A stretch of DNA of 64,000 nt from Vibrio sp. CAU 1672. GTDB lineage: Bacteria; Pseudomonadota; Gammaproteobacteria; Enterobacterales; Vibrionaceae. Below the pieces are notes generated by a model. The model saw only the letters and a program-made list of their open reading frames with translations. It did no database searches and had not been told where the DNA came from. Below are positions 28,700 to 36,715 of the stretch, piece after piece (the stretch's first letter is position 1; every line of letters begins with the position of its first letter). The DNA is taken from positions 62,001 through 126,000 of the forward strand of contig NZ_JARHUF010000010.1 of assembly GCF_029223195.1 (NCBI RefSeq), in the 5' to 3' direction. A program made the position numbers and the translations under genes.

Positions 28700-29093
28700 C
28701 TATTTTGTGATTATTTTTATGGTATTACTGGGATTTATGTCTCCAGTGCATGCTAATCAGATGGATCAAAATCTGGATCTTTTTGAGTTTCATAATGCTG
28801 ATACTCAACAGCGCGCCATCACGCTGGCAAAGACGTTACGCTGCCCCCAGTGCCGAAACCAGAACCTGATAGAATCGAATGCTGAGTCCGCTAAGGATTT
28901 GAGATATAAAGTTTATACTATGATTAATAACGGTTATTCGGAAGATGAAGTTAAGCAGTATTTAATTATTAGGTATGGAGATATTATTTTGTATGATCCA
29001 GAATTTAATTATTCTACCGCGTTATTATGGATCATTCCCTTAGTGTTAATGATCTTTTTTGGTTTATTTTCGATCCAAATGACTCGTCATTAA
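28686..29093 (+). CDS. nrfF: NrfF, CcmH-type thioredox subunit of the heme lyase
   Basis: 135 residues from the ATG at 28686 (AGGA upstream), overlapping the previous gene by 14 bases. Signal peptide (about 1-23), the CcmH/NrfF signature with redox cysteines C53 and C56 (LRCPQCRNQN), and a C-terminal transmembrane helix (ALLWIIPLVLMIFFGLFSI). Works with NrfE and NrfG on the CxxCK heme. Last gene of the operon. Confidence 0.95.
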   Translation: MSQYSYFVIIFMVLLGFMSPVHANQMDQNLDLFEFHNADTQQRAITLAKTLRCPQCRNQNLIESNAESAKDLRYKVYTMINNGYSEDEVKQYLIIRYGDIILYDPEFNYSTALLWIIPLVLMIFFGLFSIQMTRH

Positions 29094-29251
29094 TTATGTG
29101 ACCATTATTCCACTCTTTGAAATAAATTGTGCATATAACAAGCAAAATGATATGATCTTCGATGATTTAGTTTGTTTGAATAAAAGTTGAGCATTGCAAC
29201 CAAGAAAACCTGAGTTTTCAATGTAATAATAGAATCTTATAGGTGTGTGTA

Positions 29252-29428
29252 GTGGATATAGTAATAACGAAATTAAAAAAGGACTTTTATTCGCAGATTC
29301 ATGCATTACAGTCACCGAAACTGCCACAAGTAAAGTCCACGCTTGCCGTGTTAACTGAAGAGGAACTTCAGGAACTGGAAAACGCCTGGATTGAACTGGT
29401 TGTGTGGAAGAAAAGTCAGGCGCACTAA
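29252..29428 (+). CDS. Small uncharacterised protein, 58 residues
   Basis: Begins at a GTG at 29252 (an alternative GTG three codons upstream); the protein is acidic and helical at its C-terminal half (LTEEELQELENAWIELVVWK). It is followed 20 bases later by a near-perfect terminator, which supports a real transcript. No family recognised and no membrane or signal segment. Probably monocistronic between nrfF and ribA. Confidence 0.6.
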   Translation: MDIVITKLKKDFYSQIHALQSPKLPQVKSTLAVLTEEELQELENAWIELVVWKKSQAH

Positions 29429-29448
29429 ACAGCTATACAGAACATTTG

Positions 29449-29481
29449 AAAAACCCCGGACAAATTTGTCCGGGGTTTTTT
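29449..29481. terminator. Long perfect-stem terminator
   Basis: A 16-bp perfect inverted repeat (AAAAACCCCGGACAAA and its complement), ending in T6. It can act in both directions. Confidence 0.95.
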
Positions 29482-29699
29482 ATTGTAGTTGGTTAGAAAT
29501 GTTATATTATAACACTTGTCGTCAAGAACAGGTGTGCTGAGAGACGGCTTCATCGTGGTATAGCGGAGAGAATGACCCGTCTTTGTGATCTCAATGTTGA
29601 AAAATTGGGTATCAGTCCCCATAGTTGAAAGCAAATGCGAGTGTTCCGGTGAACGCGATAACAACAATGCATCAAGCAATAAATTGAGTGAGTAAAGAT

Positions 29700-30296
29700 A
29701 TGGCGGAAGTACGTGCCAGAGTGGATTTTAAAGTTGGGGCTAAAAGTAATATCGATGCAGAGATTCTGTCGTTTCGCGGGTTGAAGACAGACAAAGAGCA
29801 CGTCGCGGTTATTTTTCAGCAAGCGGATAAAACGCAAGACATACCTCTGGTGCGGATGCACTCAGAGTGCCTGACTGGTGATGTGTTCCACTCGTCACGC
29901 TGTGACTGTGGCGAACAGTTGGAAGAGACCATTAACCTAATGGGCGAGCATGGTGGCATCATACTCTACCTGCGCCAGGAAGGGCGTGGTATTGGCCTGT
30001 ATAACAAAATCGACGCGTATCGTCTGCAAAGTCAGGGTATGAACACCTATGAAGCGAATAATCACCTTGGTTTTGACGATGATCTGCGTGATTTTACAGA
30101 GGCGGCACAAATGCTTCAGGCAATGGGCGTTACTAAAATTCGCCTGGTCACCAATAACCCAAAAAAAATCCGTGAACTGGCAGAGTACGGCATCGATATC
30201 GTTGAGGTTGTGCATACCTCGGCGCATGTTAAAGAGGGCAACGAATACTACCTCAAAGCCAAAGTTTCACACGGGAAACATCACCTTAAAGTGTGA
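29700..30296 (+). CDS. ribA: GTP cyclohydrolase II
   Basis: First committed enzyme of riboflavin synthesis, opening the GTP imidazole ring. 198 residues from the ATG at 29700 (a GTG four codons upstream is also possible). Zinc-binding cysteines are in [16 protein letters not shown]; the catalytic region is [11 protein letters not shown], followed by [13 protein letters not shown]. It stands alone with its own terminator. I looked for an FMN riboswitch in the 218-base leader and found no match to its conserved core. Confidence 0.97.
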   Translation: MAEVRARVDFKVGAKSNIDAEILSFRGLKTDKEHVAVIFQQADKTQDIPLVRMHSECLTGDVFHSSRCDCGEQLEETINLMGEHGGIILYLRQEGRGIGLYNKIDAYRLQSQGMNTYEANNHLGFDDDLRDFTEAAQMLQAMGVTKIRLVTNNPKKIRELAEYGIDIVEVVHTSAHVKEGNEYYLKAKVSHGKHHLKV

Positions 30297-30328
30297 CACG
30301 CTGAGCTCAAACACACGTTTTTGCCTTT

Positions 30329-30356
30329 AAAGCCTCATGTTCATGAGGCTTTTTTG
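30329..30356 (+). terminator. Terminator of ribA
   Basis: Perfect 11-bp stem AAAGCCTCATG/CATGAGGCTTT with a 2-base centre, followed by a T-run. Confidence 0.93.
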
Positions 30357-30666
30357 TATCTGTTGTTGCAATAAAATGCAGATTGGCTTTGTCTTGCGAC
30401 TCTTGGCGCAAATCACAAGTACTGACAGTAACGGAACGGTTTGCAAAAGCTCAGTAAGGATGCTCCTGATGAACGTAGGAAAACGCTTAATCCAAGTCAA
30501 CATGGCCTCGCTTATCACTGCCAGCGGCGGCAGTGGGATAACCACTGCTCTAGTGTGGTTTCATCCTGGCACAGGCGTATCGTGAATAAGAATCTCAAAT
30601 ATTCGCCAGCAAGCATGGAGATCTTTGCCATACTTTTTTTATGGCAAGTGAAACAAGGATGGACCA
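30357..30666 (+). other. Structured leader upstream of the L,D-transpeptidase
   Basis: 310 bases without a convincing gene. Two adjacent hairpins are seen: CACTGCC/GGCAGTG (30516-30535) and GGAT-ACCAC/GTGGT-ATCC (30536-30566). They may be part of a long 5' leader or a small RNA; no family recognised. Confidence 0.45.
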
Positions 30667-32226
30667 GTGTTAGCACGGCTTATGATCATAACGGCCCTCC
30701 TGATGCCGTTTTATAGTTATCCGACGGTGGTGTCCCCCGAGGCCTCAGCTCAGACCGAGCAAGAGGAAGCGGTCATACAGCTTTCGATCGAGAAGATGAT
30801 CCGCTATCCCGAGCTTGTCGACCAGCTCTATGACAGCACCAACTATCGCCTTACCTGGCAGAATCCTGATGATGTTGCGAGATTTGAGTTCCAGTTGCAG
30901 CTGCTTATCCTAGCCAATATCAGTCCGGTTTTTGACGAGCAGTATCATCGTATTGAACTGGTGAAACGCCATGGTGATAAACTCGATTACGATCTGGTGA
31001 TGACCGATTCGCTGCTGATGTATCTCAGTTATGTCGAGCAGGTGCCGCAACAAGGGTTAAGCTGGCTGTTTTCGGTTAATCAGGCGTTGTCACTACCGGC
31101 TCCTTCATCACTCTCCCTCGCCAGGTTAAGTGATGATATTACCGTGGGGCAGCTGGATCGCTTCCTGGCGGGGTTGATGTCACCGCTTCAGGGCGATCCG
31201 GATTTTAATCGTGTGTATGACTCTTTACAGGCGTTTTCCAGACAAGCGCTTGCCAATTATGAGCAGCAAGGCCTGACCCGGGTCGGGGATATATTAAACA
31301 ATAAAGCGGCATTGCTCGACAGAATGGCCGTTGTCGGTGTTGAGGTGGTTCACCTGCGTGAAATGGGGGGGCTGTTCGATCAGGAACTGGAACATGCAGT
31401 GAAAGAGTTTCAGCGCATTCATGGTTTGAAACAAGACGGGATCATCGGCCCTAATACACTACGCTGGCTTAATTTTACGCCTCAACAGCGGCTGCACTCG
31501 CTGGCGTTAAATGCGGAACGTTCGCGTATCTGGGCACAGGAGCGGGATAACGTGGTGTTTGTTAATGTTCCCGGCTTTGAAGTGACCTACTGGCATCAGG
31601 GCGAGCCGTTGTTTGAGTCAAAAGTGGTGGTCGGGCGCACCAGCCGCAAAACGCCGATCATGACCAGTAAGCTAGATGCCGTGATCCTCAACCCGACCTG
31701 GAATGTTCCGTGGAAAATTATGGTTAAGGATATTTTACCTAAGGTAAAACGTAATCCTATGTACCTGATAGAGAATAATATTCAGATCATTCGTTCTTGG
31801 AGTTCGTTTGAGGTTATCGATCCGACCACCATCAACTGGTCAAGTATCAATCCACGTACGTTTCCTTATCGGATGAGGCAACTCTCTGGTACACATAATG
31901 CGCTTGGCTTGTATAAGTTCAATATGCCTAACCCGAAAGCGATATATATGCACGATACGCCAAGCAAAAATTTGTTTGAAGAAGACCGCCGGGCCTTCAG
32001 TTCAGGTTGCGTCCGCGTGCAGAATGCGGATCAGTTTGCGGAGTTATTGTTTAAGATCCAGGGGCTGGAAGAGTTGCTGGCCAGCCGTCAGCAGGAGCCG
32101 GATGCAAATACTTCCGTACCGCTTGGGCAGCGGATCCCAGTGCATATTATTTATCAGACAGCATGGCTGGAAGATGGCACTTTGTATTACCGTGATGACA
32201 TCTACCACTATGATCAACAAGGCTAG
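30667..32226 (+). CDS. YcbB/LdtD-type L,D-transpeptidase
   Basis: 519 residues from a GTG with AAGGA 7 bases upstream. Signal peptide (about 1-28), a family N-terminal scaffold, a peptidoglycan-binding helix bundle near residue 245 (LKQDGIIGPNTLRWLNF), and a C-terminal YkuD catalytic domain with its nucleophile in AFSSGCVRVQ, preceded by the conserved histidine in YMHDTPSK. This family makes 3-3 crosslinks in peptidoglycan and allows beta-lactam bypass in E. coli (LdtD). Followed, after a 301-bp gap, by ycbL, as in the E. coli ycbB-ycbK-ycbL order but without ycbK. Confidence 0.93.
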   Translation: MLARLMIITALLMPFYSYPTVVSPEASAQTEQEEAVIQLSIEKMIRYPELVDQLYDSTNYRLTWQNPDDVARFEFQLQLLILANISPVFDEQYHRIELVKRHGDKLDYDLVMTDSLLMYLSYVEQVPQQGLSWLFSVNQALSLPAPSSLSLARLSDDITVGQLDRFLAGLMSPLQGDPDFNRVYDSLQAFSRQALANYEQQGLTRVGDILNNKAALLDRMAVVGVEVVHLREMGGLFDQELEHAVKEFQRIHGLKQDGIIGPNTLRWLNFTPQQRLHSLALNAERSRIWAQERDNVVFVNVPGFEVTYWHQGEPLFESKVVVGRTSRKTPIMTSKLDAVILNPTWNVPWKIMVKDILPKVKRNPMYLIENNIQIIRSWSSFEVIDPTTINWSSINPRTFPYRMRQLSGTHNALGLYKFNMPNPKAIYMHDTPSKNLFEEDRRAFSSGCVRVQNADQFAELLFKIQGLEELLASRQQEPDANTSVPLGQRIPVHIIYQTAWLEDGTLYYRDDIYHYDQQG

Positions 32227-32527
32227 CAGGTGTGATAGTTAATACTGGTTACCAAAAGAAATTTTGCTGACGGCACAAGATCCGAAGTACTGATAGTTTC
32301 CGCCTGCCGCTCCCCGCCCACCAATAATGCCTTTAACAACCGTACGGCCAGGGCAGCGAAAAAGCTGTCACATGCTGGGTAAAGCCATCGCATTCACCTT
32401 GATACCGGCTCGATCAGGTCGTGCTAACCAGCAAGCATGCTATGGTGCGTGGCGGGTGCTTGCAGTCACCATAGGTTAGTGTCATAGTTGGCCGAGCTTT
32501 TTATCCACTTTCCACAATAGGTTTTCT
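32227..32527. other. Gap where ycbK would be expected
   Basis: 301 bases with no frame resembling the ~180-residue DUF882 protein YcbK. A large imperfect hairpin is visible (32423-32480, CTATGGTG/CACCATAG with an outer CTAACC/GGTTAG). Nothing else is recognised. Confidence 0.5.
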
Positions 32528-33184
32528 ATGGCGCTGAAATACCAAGTAGTCCCGGTGACTTCTTTCTCACAAAACTGTTCAATCGTATGGTGTGACGAAA
32601 CCATGAAAGGCATCGTGATCGATCCTGGTGGTGACGTTAAGCAGTTGGCTGCATTGATAAAAGAACTGGGCGTTGAAGTGGTTAACCTGGTGTTGACTCA
32701 CGGCCACCTGGATCATGTCGGCGGTACCGAGCCTTTGGCTGCAGCGTTGGGTGGCGTTGAAATTGTCGGGCCGCACAAAGCCGATAATTTCTGGCTACAA
32801 GGCCTGGAAGGGCAGAGTCAGATGTTTGGCTTCCCCTTGACTGAAGCCTTTGAACCCCATCAATGGTTAGATGATGGTGACACTGTCACGTTTGGTCGGC
32901 AGGTGATGCGCGTTATCCATACCCCGGGCCATACTCCCGGGCATGTTGTGCTGTACAGTGAAGAAGCAAAACTGGCGTTCGTTGGTGATGTTTTGTTTAA
33001 TGGTGGTATCGGTCGCACTGATTTCCCGCAAGGTGACTTCAATACTCTGATTTCGTCAATCAAGACCAAACTTTGGCCTTTGGGTAATGATGTGACGTTC
33101 GTGCCCGGCCATGGACCTCAGTCAACGTTTGGTCACGAACGACGCTCTAACCCGTTCGTTGCGGATGAGATGCCACTGTATTAA
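32528..33184 (+). CDS. ycbL: MBL-fold hydrolase YcbL (glyoxalase II-like)
   Basis: 218 residues, metallo-beta-lactamase fold. The metal-binding motif is LTHGHLDHVGG, with further ligands in HTPGHTPGHVVL, FVGDVLFNGGIGRTD and FVPGHGPQS. YcbL of Salmonella has glyoxalase II activity on S-lactoylglutathione but lacks the C-terminal substrate domain of GloB, as here. Its stop codon abuts that of the convergent DUF2982 gene with no spacer. Confidence 0.93.
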   Translation: MALKYQVVPVTSFSQNCSIVWCDETMKGIVIDPGGDVKQLAALIKELGVEVVNLVLTHGHLDHVGGTEPLAAALGGVEIVGPHKADNFWLQGLEGQSQMFGFPLTEAFEPHQWLDDGDTVTFGRQVMRVIHTPGHTPGHVVLYSEEAKLAFVGDVLFNGGIGRTDFPQGDFNTLISSIKTKLWPLGNDVTFVPGHGPQSTFGHERRSNPFVADEMPLY

Positions 33185-33916
33185 TCATTCCGGCTCGGCG
33201 GCTGCTAAGTAACGCCGGGCCAGTCCAACAAACGCTTCTGCATCCCGATCCAGATCACTGGCTGAGATAAACACATCATAGCCATAAAATTTGCGTTGGT
33301 ATGCCATGCGGTTGGCAAGCATGGCCAGCAACCCCTTATATTGTACCCCCTCAGAGCTGATGTAAGGTGTTTGATCGAGCACCATGTCTTCAAACTCGCT
33401 TTCACGCTGGTGCTGTCTTGCTCCCAAGTATAGTAAGGCGCGTTGATTGAGCAGTACTTCTGTCGCGATACGTGGGCAAATGGAGTTTAAATAGGGGGAG
33501 TAATGCTTCAGACGAATACCGATCCACGGCAGCGGTTGGTGCCATCCTTCTTGTTCATAGGTGCAAATCCCGATGTTATCGATGTTGCGCCATTTAACCA
33601 CCCAGCCTCCTTTAAACAGGTGTTGTTGCAGATGGTAAGCTGTCAGGGTAAAACTGACCTGACTCTTTTTAATCAGTAGAGTAGCAAAGCCGACAATTAC
33701 CGCCATCAAAACGACAGAAAGCACAGCCTGGGGCCAGCCCGGGGCGATGATCACCAAAGACAAAGTCACGATCACCAACACCAAAATGATAAGCTTATTG
33801 AGCGGGGAATCCGGCTTGAAATGGGAGTTGGTTAAGTGCAAAGTTTCCATACGTTCATCTCGTTGTGTCTGCTGGTCATCCGTCGTGGTTATTTGGGTAT
33901 CTTGTTGCACATCCAT
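33185..33916 (-). CDS. DUF2982-family membrane protein
   Basis: 243 residues of unknown function, typical of vibrios and relatives. An N-terminal hydrophilic stretch (about 1-40) precedes two transmembrane segments (about 41-60 and 65-87), then a cytoplasmic-looking domain with ISSEGVQYKGLLAMLANRM and YGYDVFISASDLDRDAEAFV. The start may instead be the ATG at 33850, which would remove 22 poorly conserved-looking residues. Abuts ycbL tail to tail. Confidence 0.82.
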   Translation of the reverse strand: MDVQQDTQITTTDDQQTQRDERMETLHLTNSHFKPDSPLNKLIILVLVIVTLSLVIIAPGWPQAVLSVVLMAVIVGFATLLIKKSQVSFTLTAYHLQQHLFKGGWVVKWRNIDNIGICTYEQEGWHQPLPWIGIRLKHYSPYLNSICPRIATEVLLNQRALLYLGARQHQRESEFEDMVLDQTPYISSEGVQYKGLLAMLANRMAYQRKFYGYDVFISASDLDRDAEAFVGLARRYLAAAEPE

Positions 33917-34118
33917 GAGCTGAAACCTCTGTTTTTATACCCAGTATTTGATAAAGACCTTCAGTTCGCGGCTGTCTAAATAGTAGACGTTCTAAGCATT
34001 GCGCGCATTTTTCATCGCCTTTCGCCGCAAAAACCTACAAATTGAACCGGAATTTTGGTATAAAACGCGCTTCAAATTTTCATCCCTGCTGAGATGCAGT
34101 GAACTGGAGAAATATTCA

Positions 34119-34511
34119 ATGAGACTTGCTCACAAGCGTAAAGTGCAGATGAAACTGCAAAAACGCATTAAAGCGACAGTAGCAAACCTGGCAGCCGCAC
34201 CGAAAGCCGCGAAGCCTGTAGTTGAAAAAGTGGTTGCTGAAAAACCTGTTGTGGAGAAAGCAGTAGCTGAGAAGAAAGTAGCTGCAGCAAAAACAACAGA
34301 TATCACGCTGACCCCTAAGCAGCGCCAAGTGCTGGATATCGTTGTGGCGAACACCGACGGTATCAACCCTAAAGGTATCGGCCTGGCAGCTGGCCAAGAA
34401 GACGCCAAAGCGGCATCTTGGGCTACGGGAGCACTGAAGAAGCTTCTTGAAGAAAACCTGGTTCAAAAAGAGCAGCTAGCTGGCAATAAAGTCATTTACA
34501 AAGCCGTTTAA
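34119..34511 (+). CDS. Small protein with Ala/Lys-rich H1-like tail and winged-helix-like domain
   Basis: 130 residues from the ATG at 34119 with GGAGAA upstream. Residues 1-65 are basic and low-complexity, with imperfect VVEK/VAEK repeats rich in Ala, Lys and Pro, like histone H1 tails. Residues about 70-130 look like a small winged helix (LTPKQRQVLDIVVANTDGIN, ATGALKKLLEENLVQKEQLA). A DNA-binding role is inferred from composition and fold resemblance; I do not recognise a named family. Monocistronic with its own terminator. Confidence 0.8.
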   Translation: MRLAHKRKVQMKLQKRIKATVANLAAAPKAAKPVVEKVVAEKPVVEKAVAEKKVAAAKTTDITLTPKQRQVLDIVVANTDGINPKGIGLAAGQEDAKAASWATGALKKLLEENLVQKEQLAGNKVIYKAV

Positions 34512-34539
34512 TTGCCGTTGCTGCTATAACTACTTTTTA

Positions 34540-34568
34540 ATGCCTCGATTCTGTCGGGGCATTTTTTT
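34540..34568 (+). terminator. Terminator after the H1-like small protein
   Basis: Stem ATGCCTCGA/TCGGGGCAT (one G-T pair), then T7. Confidence 0.85.
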
Positions 34569-34946
34569 GCCCTATTTGCCCGTTCCCGGCCGTGTTATCC
34601 AGGCGCAAGAAGGTCCCCGCACGCCACTATACCGGTTCCAAACTGTCGTTTGTCACATTTTCTTAAATAGTTTGTAAATATATCCACTGTTATCTACGTA
34701 AGTATATCCCTGATGGCCTTTGTGCAGGCGAGAGTGATATCCTACTGATTAATAGGTTAATTTTAATGGTAGCGGCAAATTGATTACGTACATCCACGTA
34801 CCACTTTAGATTAATGCGCTTTGACAGGCTATCAGTTGTTGCGTGTTCATGCTGATTTCCTAATCGGGTGCCATGCATCATCTTTACTCCGAATCCGTAA
34901 CAATAATTACTCCCCATATAACTTTCGGTTACAAAGGACGTGAACG
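34569..34946. other. Region upstream of the TRAP operon
   Basis: 378 bases without a gene. It must hold the dctP promoter. I looked for a sigma-54 promoter (TGGCAC-N5-TTGC), since dct operons often use one, and found no convincing match; a short frame on the minus strand at 34690-34917 is not credible. Confidence 0.5.
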
Positions 34947-36035
34947 ATGAGTCTAATCCAACAATCTCTGAAGCGAGTACTTAAAACCACAGCCATGGCT
35001 GCGGCTCTGGCACTGGCAGCAACTTCGGCTAACGCGGCTGAAAAAGTGTACCGCTTGAAACTGGCAGAAACCTGGGGGCCCAATTTCCCCATATTTGGCG
35101 ATGCGACCAAAAACATGGCTAAAATGGCGGAAGAAATGTCTAACGGTCGTTTACAGATCCGAATCGATTCTGCCAACAAACATAAAGCGCCTTTTGGTGT
35201 GTTTGATATGGTGAAATCCGGTCAGTATGACATGGGCCATTCGGCGTCTTATTACTGGAAAGGCAAAGTACCGAACACACTCTACTTTACGTCAATGCCG
35301 TTTGGAATGCTGCCGACAGAGCAGTACGCTTGGTTCTATTACGGTGGCGGCATGGAGTTGATGGAGAAAGTTTACTCACCGCACAATCTGCTGTCTTTCC
35401 CCGGCGGTAATACTGATACTCAGATGGGCGGCTGGTTCCAGAAAGAGATCAACTCTGTGGATGACCTGCAAGGCCTGAAGATGCGCATACCGGGCTTCGC
35501 TGGTGAAATCCTCGCAGAACTTGGTGCCAAGCCAACCAATATAGCTCCGGGTGAACTGTACACCTCTCTGGAACGTCGCACGATTGATGCCCTGGAGTGG
35601 GTCGGTCCCTCTCTGGATCTGCGCATGGGCTTCCACAAGATTGCACCGTATTACTACACCGGGTGGCATGAGCCAGCCACTGAACTGCAGTTTTTGGTTA
35701 ACCAACGCACCTGGAAGCGCTTGCCTGATGATCTGAAAGCGATCCTCAAAGTGGCGATGAAAACGGCAGCGTATGACATGTATACCCAGTCCAAGCATGA
35801 AAGTGGTAAAAACTGGGCGTCGATCAAGTCTGAATATCCGAACGTTCAGGTTAAAGATTTCCCACCGTCAGTGATTGATGCACTGCGTCAGGCGAACGAT
35901 AAGCTGCTGAAAGATCATGCGAGTAAAGACGCCCTTACCAAAGAGATCCAACAGTCTCAGGCTGATTACCTCAAGCAGGTACGTCCATGGTCTGATATCT
36001 CGCACCGGGCTTACTTAAACAGCCAGGCCCAGTAA
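34947..36035 (+). CDS. dctP: TRAP transporter substrate-binding protein (DctP, COG4663-like)
   Basis: 362 residues from an ATG with AAAGGA upstream. Signal peptide (LKTTAMAAALALAATSANAA). The mature protein has the DctP fold, with substrate-carboxylate region MRIPGFAGEILAELGA (Arg in MRIPG) and the segment DALEWVGPSLDLRMGFHKI followed by YYYTGWHEPATELQFLVN, typical of the COG4663 group that includes alpha-keto acid binders such as TakP. The substrate is probably an organic acid, but cannot be fixed from sequence. First gene of dctPQM, separated from dctQ by three hairpins. Confidence 0.92.
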   Translation: MSLIQQSLKRVLKTTAMAAALALAATSANAAEKVYRLKLAETWGPNFPIFGDATKNMAKMAEEMSNGRLQIRIDSANKHKAPFGVFDMVKSGQYDMGHSASYYWKGKVPNTLYFTSMPFGMLPTEQYAWFYYGGGMELMEKVYSPHNLLSFPGGNTDTQMGGWFQKEINSVDDLQGLKMRIPGFAGEILAELGAKPTNIAPGELYTSLERRTIDALEWVGPSLDLRMGFHKIAPYYYTGWHEPATELQFLVNQRTWKRLPDDLKAILKVAMKTAAYDMYTQSKHESGKNWASIKSEYPNVQVKDFPPSVIDALRQANDKLLKDHASKDALTKEIQQSQADYLKQVRPWSDISHRAYLNSQAQ

Positions 36036-36048
36036 CGACTTCTACCCT

Positions 36049-36138
36049 CCGGCTTGCAGTACTAAGCCGGGTCATGAAGCCCAGGAAAACTTCTCACCTG
36101 AGAAGTAAATAAAAATGGCTCCGCCAACAGGCGGAGCC
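36049..36138 (+). other. Three consecutive hairpins between dctP and dctQ
   Basis: Perfect stems CCGGCTT/AAGCCGG (36049-36070), CTTCTC/GAGAAG (36090-36105) and GGCTCCGCC/GGCGGAGCC (36117-36138) follow the dctP stop. None is followed by a T-run. Likely 3'-end stabilisers or partial attenuators allowing more binding protein than membrane subunits. Confidence 0.75.
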
Positions 36139-36163
36139 GTACAAATGTTCCATGGAGTTCGGC

Positions 36164-36703
36164 ATGAGAAGCCTTATTTATATCGAACGAATGTTCAATC
36201 GTTTTGGTGACTTTCTTGGTTGGCTGTCCAGTGTGTTATTTATCCTGCTACTCGCCAATGTGGTGTATGACGTCATTATGCGATACGTGTTTAATGATGT
36301 TTCAATCGCGTTCCAGGAACTGGAGTGGCATCTGTTTTCCGCTGTATTCCTGTTAGGCGTGCCGTACGCGATTAAAGCGGGCGGCCACGTGCGGGTAGAT
36401 ATCTTTTACGAGCGGCTGTCCTACAAAGCGCAATCGATCATCGATATTCTCGGTACCCTGATTTTCTTGTTTCCTTTTTGTCTGCTGGTGGCGTGGTTTG
36501 GGCTGGATTTTGCCAAAGAGAGCTACGCACTGGGGGAGACGTCAGGAGATCCCGGCGGCTTACCTTACCGCTGGATCATTAAAGGCATTATTCCGCTCTC
36601 ATTTTTGTTTATGGCCGTGAGTGGTATCGGATTACTGCTTCATTCGGTTAATAAAATTGTGAATCCTCATCTCATCTATGCCGGTAGTAGCCGCCAGTCG
36701 TAA
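36164..36703 (+). CDS. dctQ: TRAP transporter small permease (DctQ)
   Basis: 179 residues, four transmembrane helices (about 17-40, 55-75, 95-120, 138-160). The ATG at 36164 has GGAG 5 bases upstream; an ATG at 36152 precedes that ribosome site. Contains the DctQ-type YDVIMRYVFN and FQELEWHLF segments. Twelve bases separate it from dctM. Confidence 0.93.
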   Translation: MRSLIYIERMFNRFGDFLGWLSSVLFILLLANVVYDVIMRYVFNDVSIAFQELEWHLFSAVFLLGVPYAIKAGGHVRVDIFYERLSYKAQSIIDILGTLIFLFPFCLLVAWFGLDFAKESYALGETSGDPGGLPYRWIIKGIIPLSFLFMAVSGIGLLLHSVNKIVNPHLIYAGSSRQS

Positions 36704-36715
36704 AGGGAAGTTGTC

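Noticed and set aside
29482..29699. Possible FMN riboswitch before ribA
   Set aside because: The conserved RFN core is not seen.
34569..34946. Possible sigma-54 promoter for dctP
   Set aside because: No TGGCAC-N5-TTGC match at an acceptable number of mismatches.
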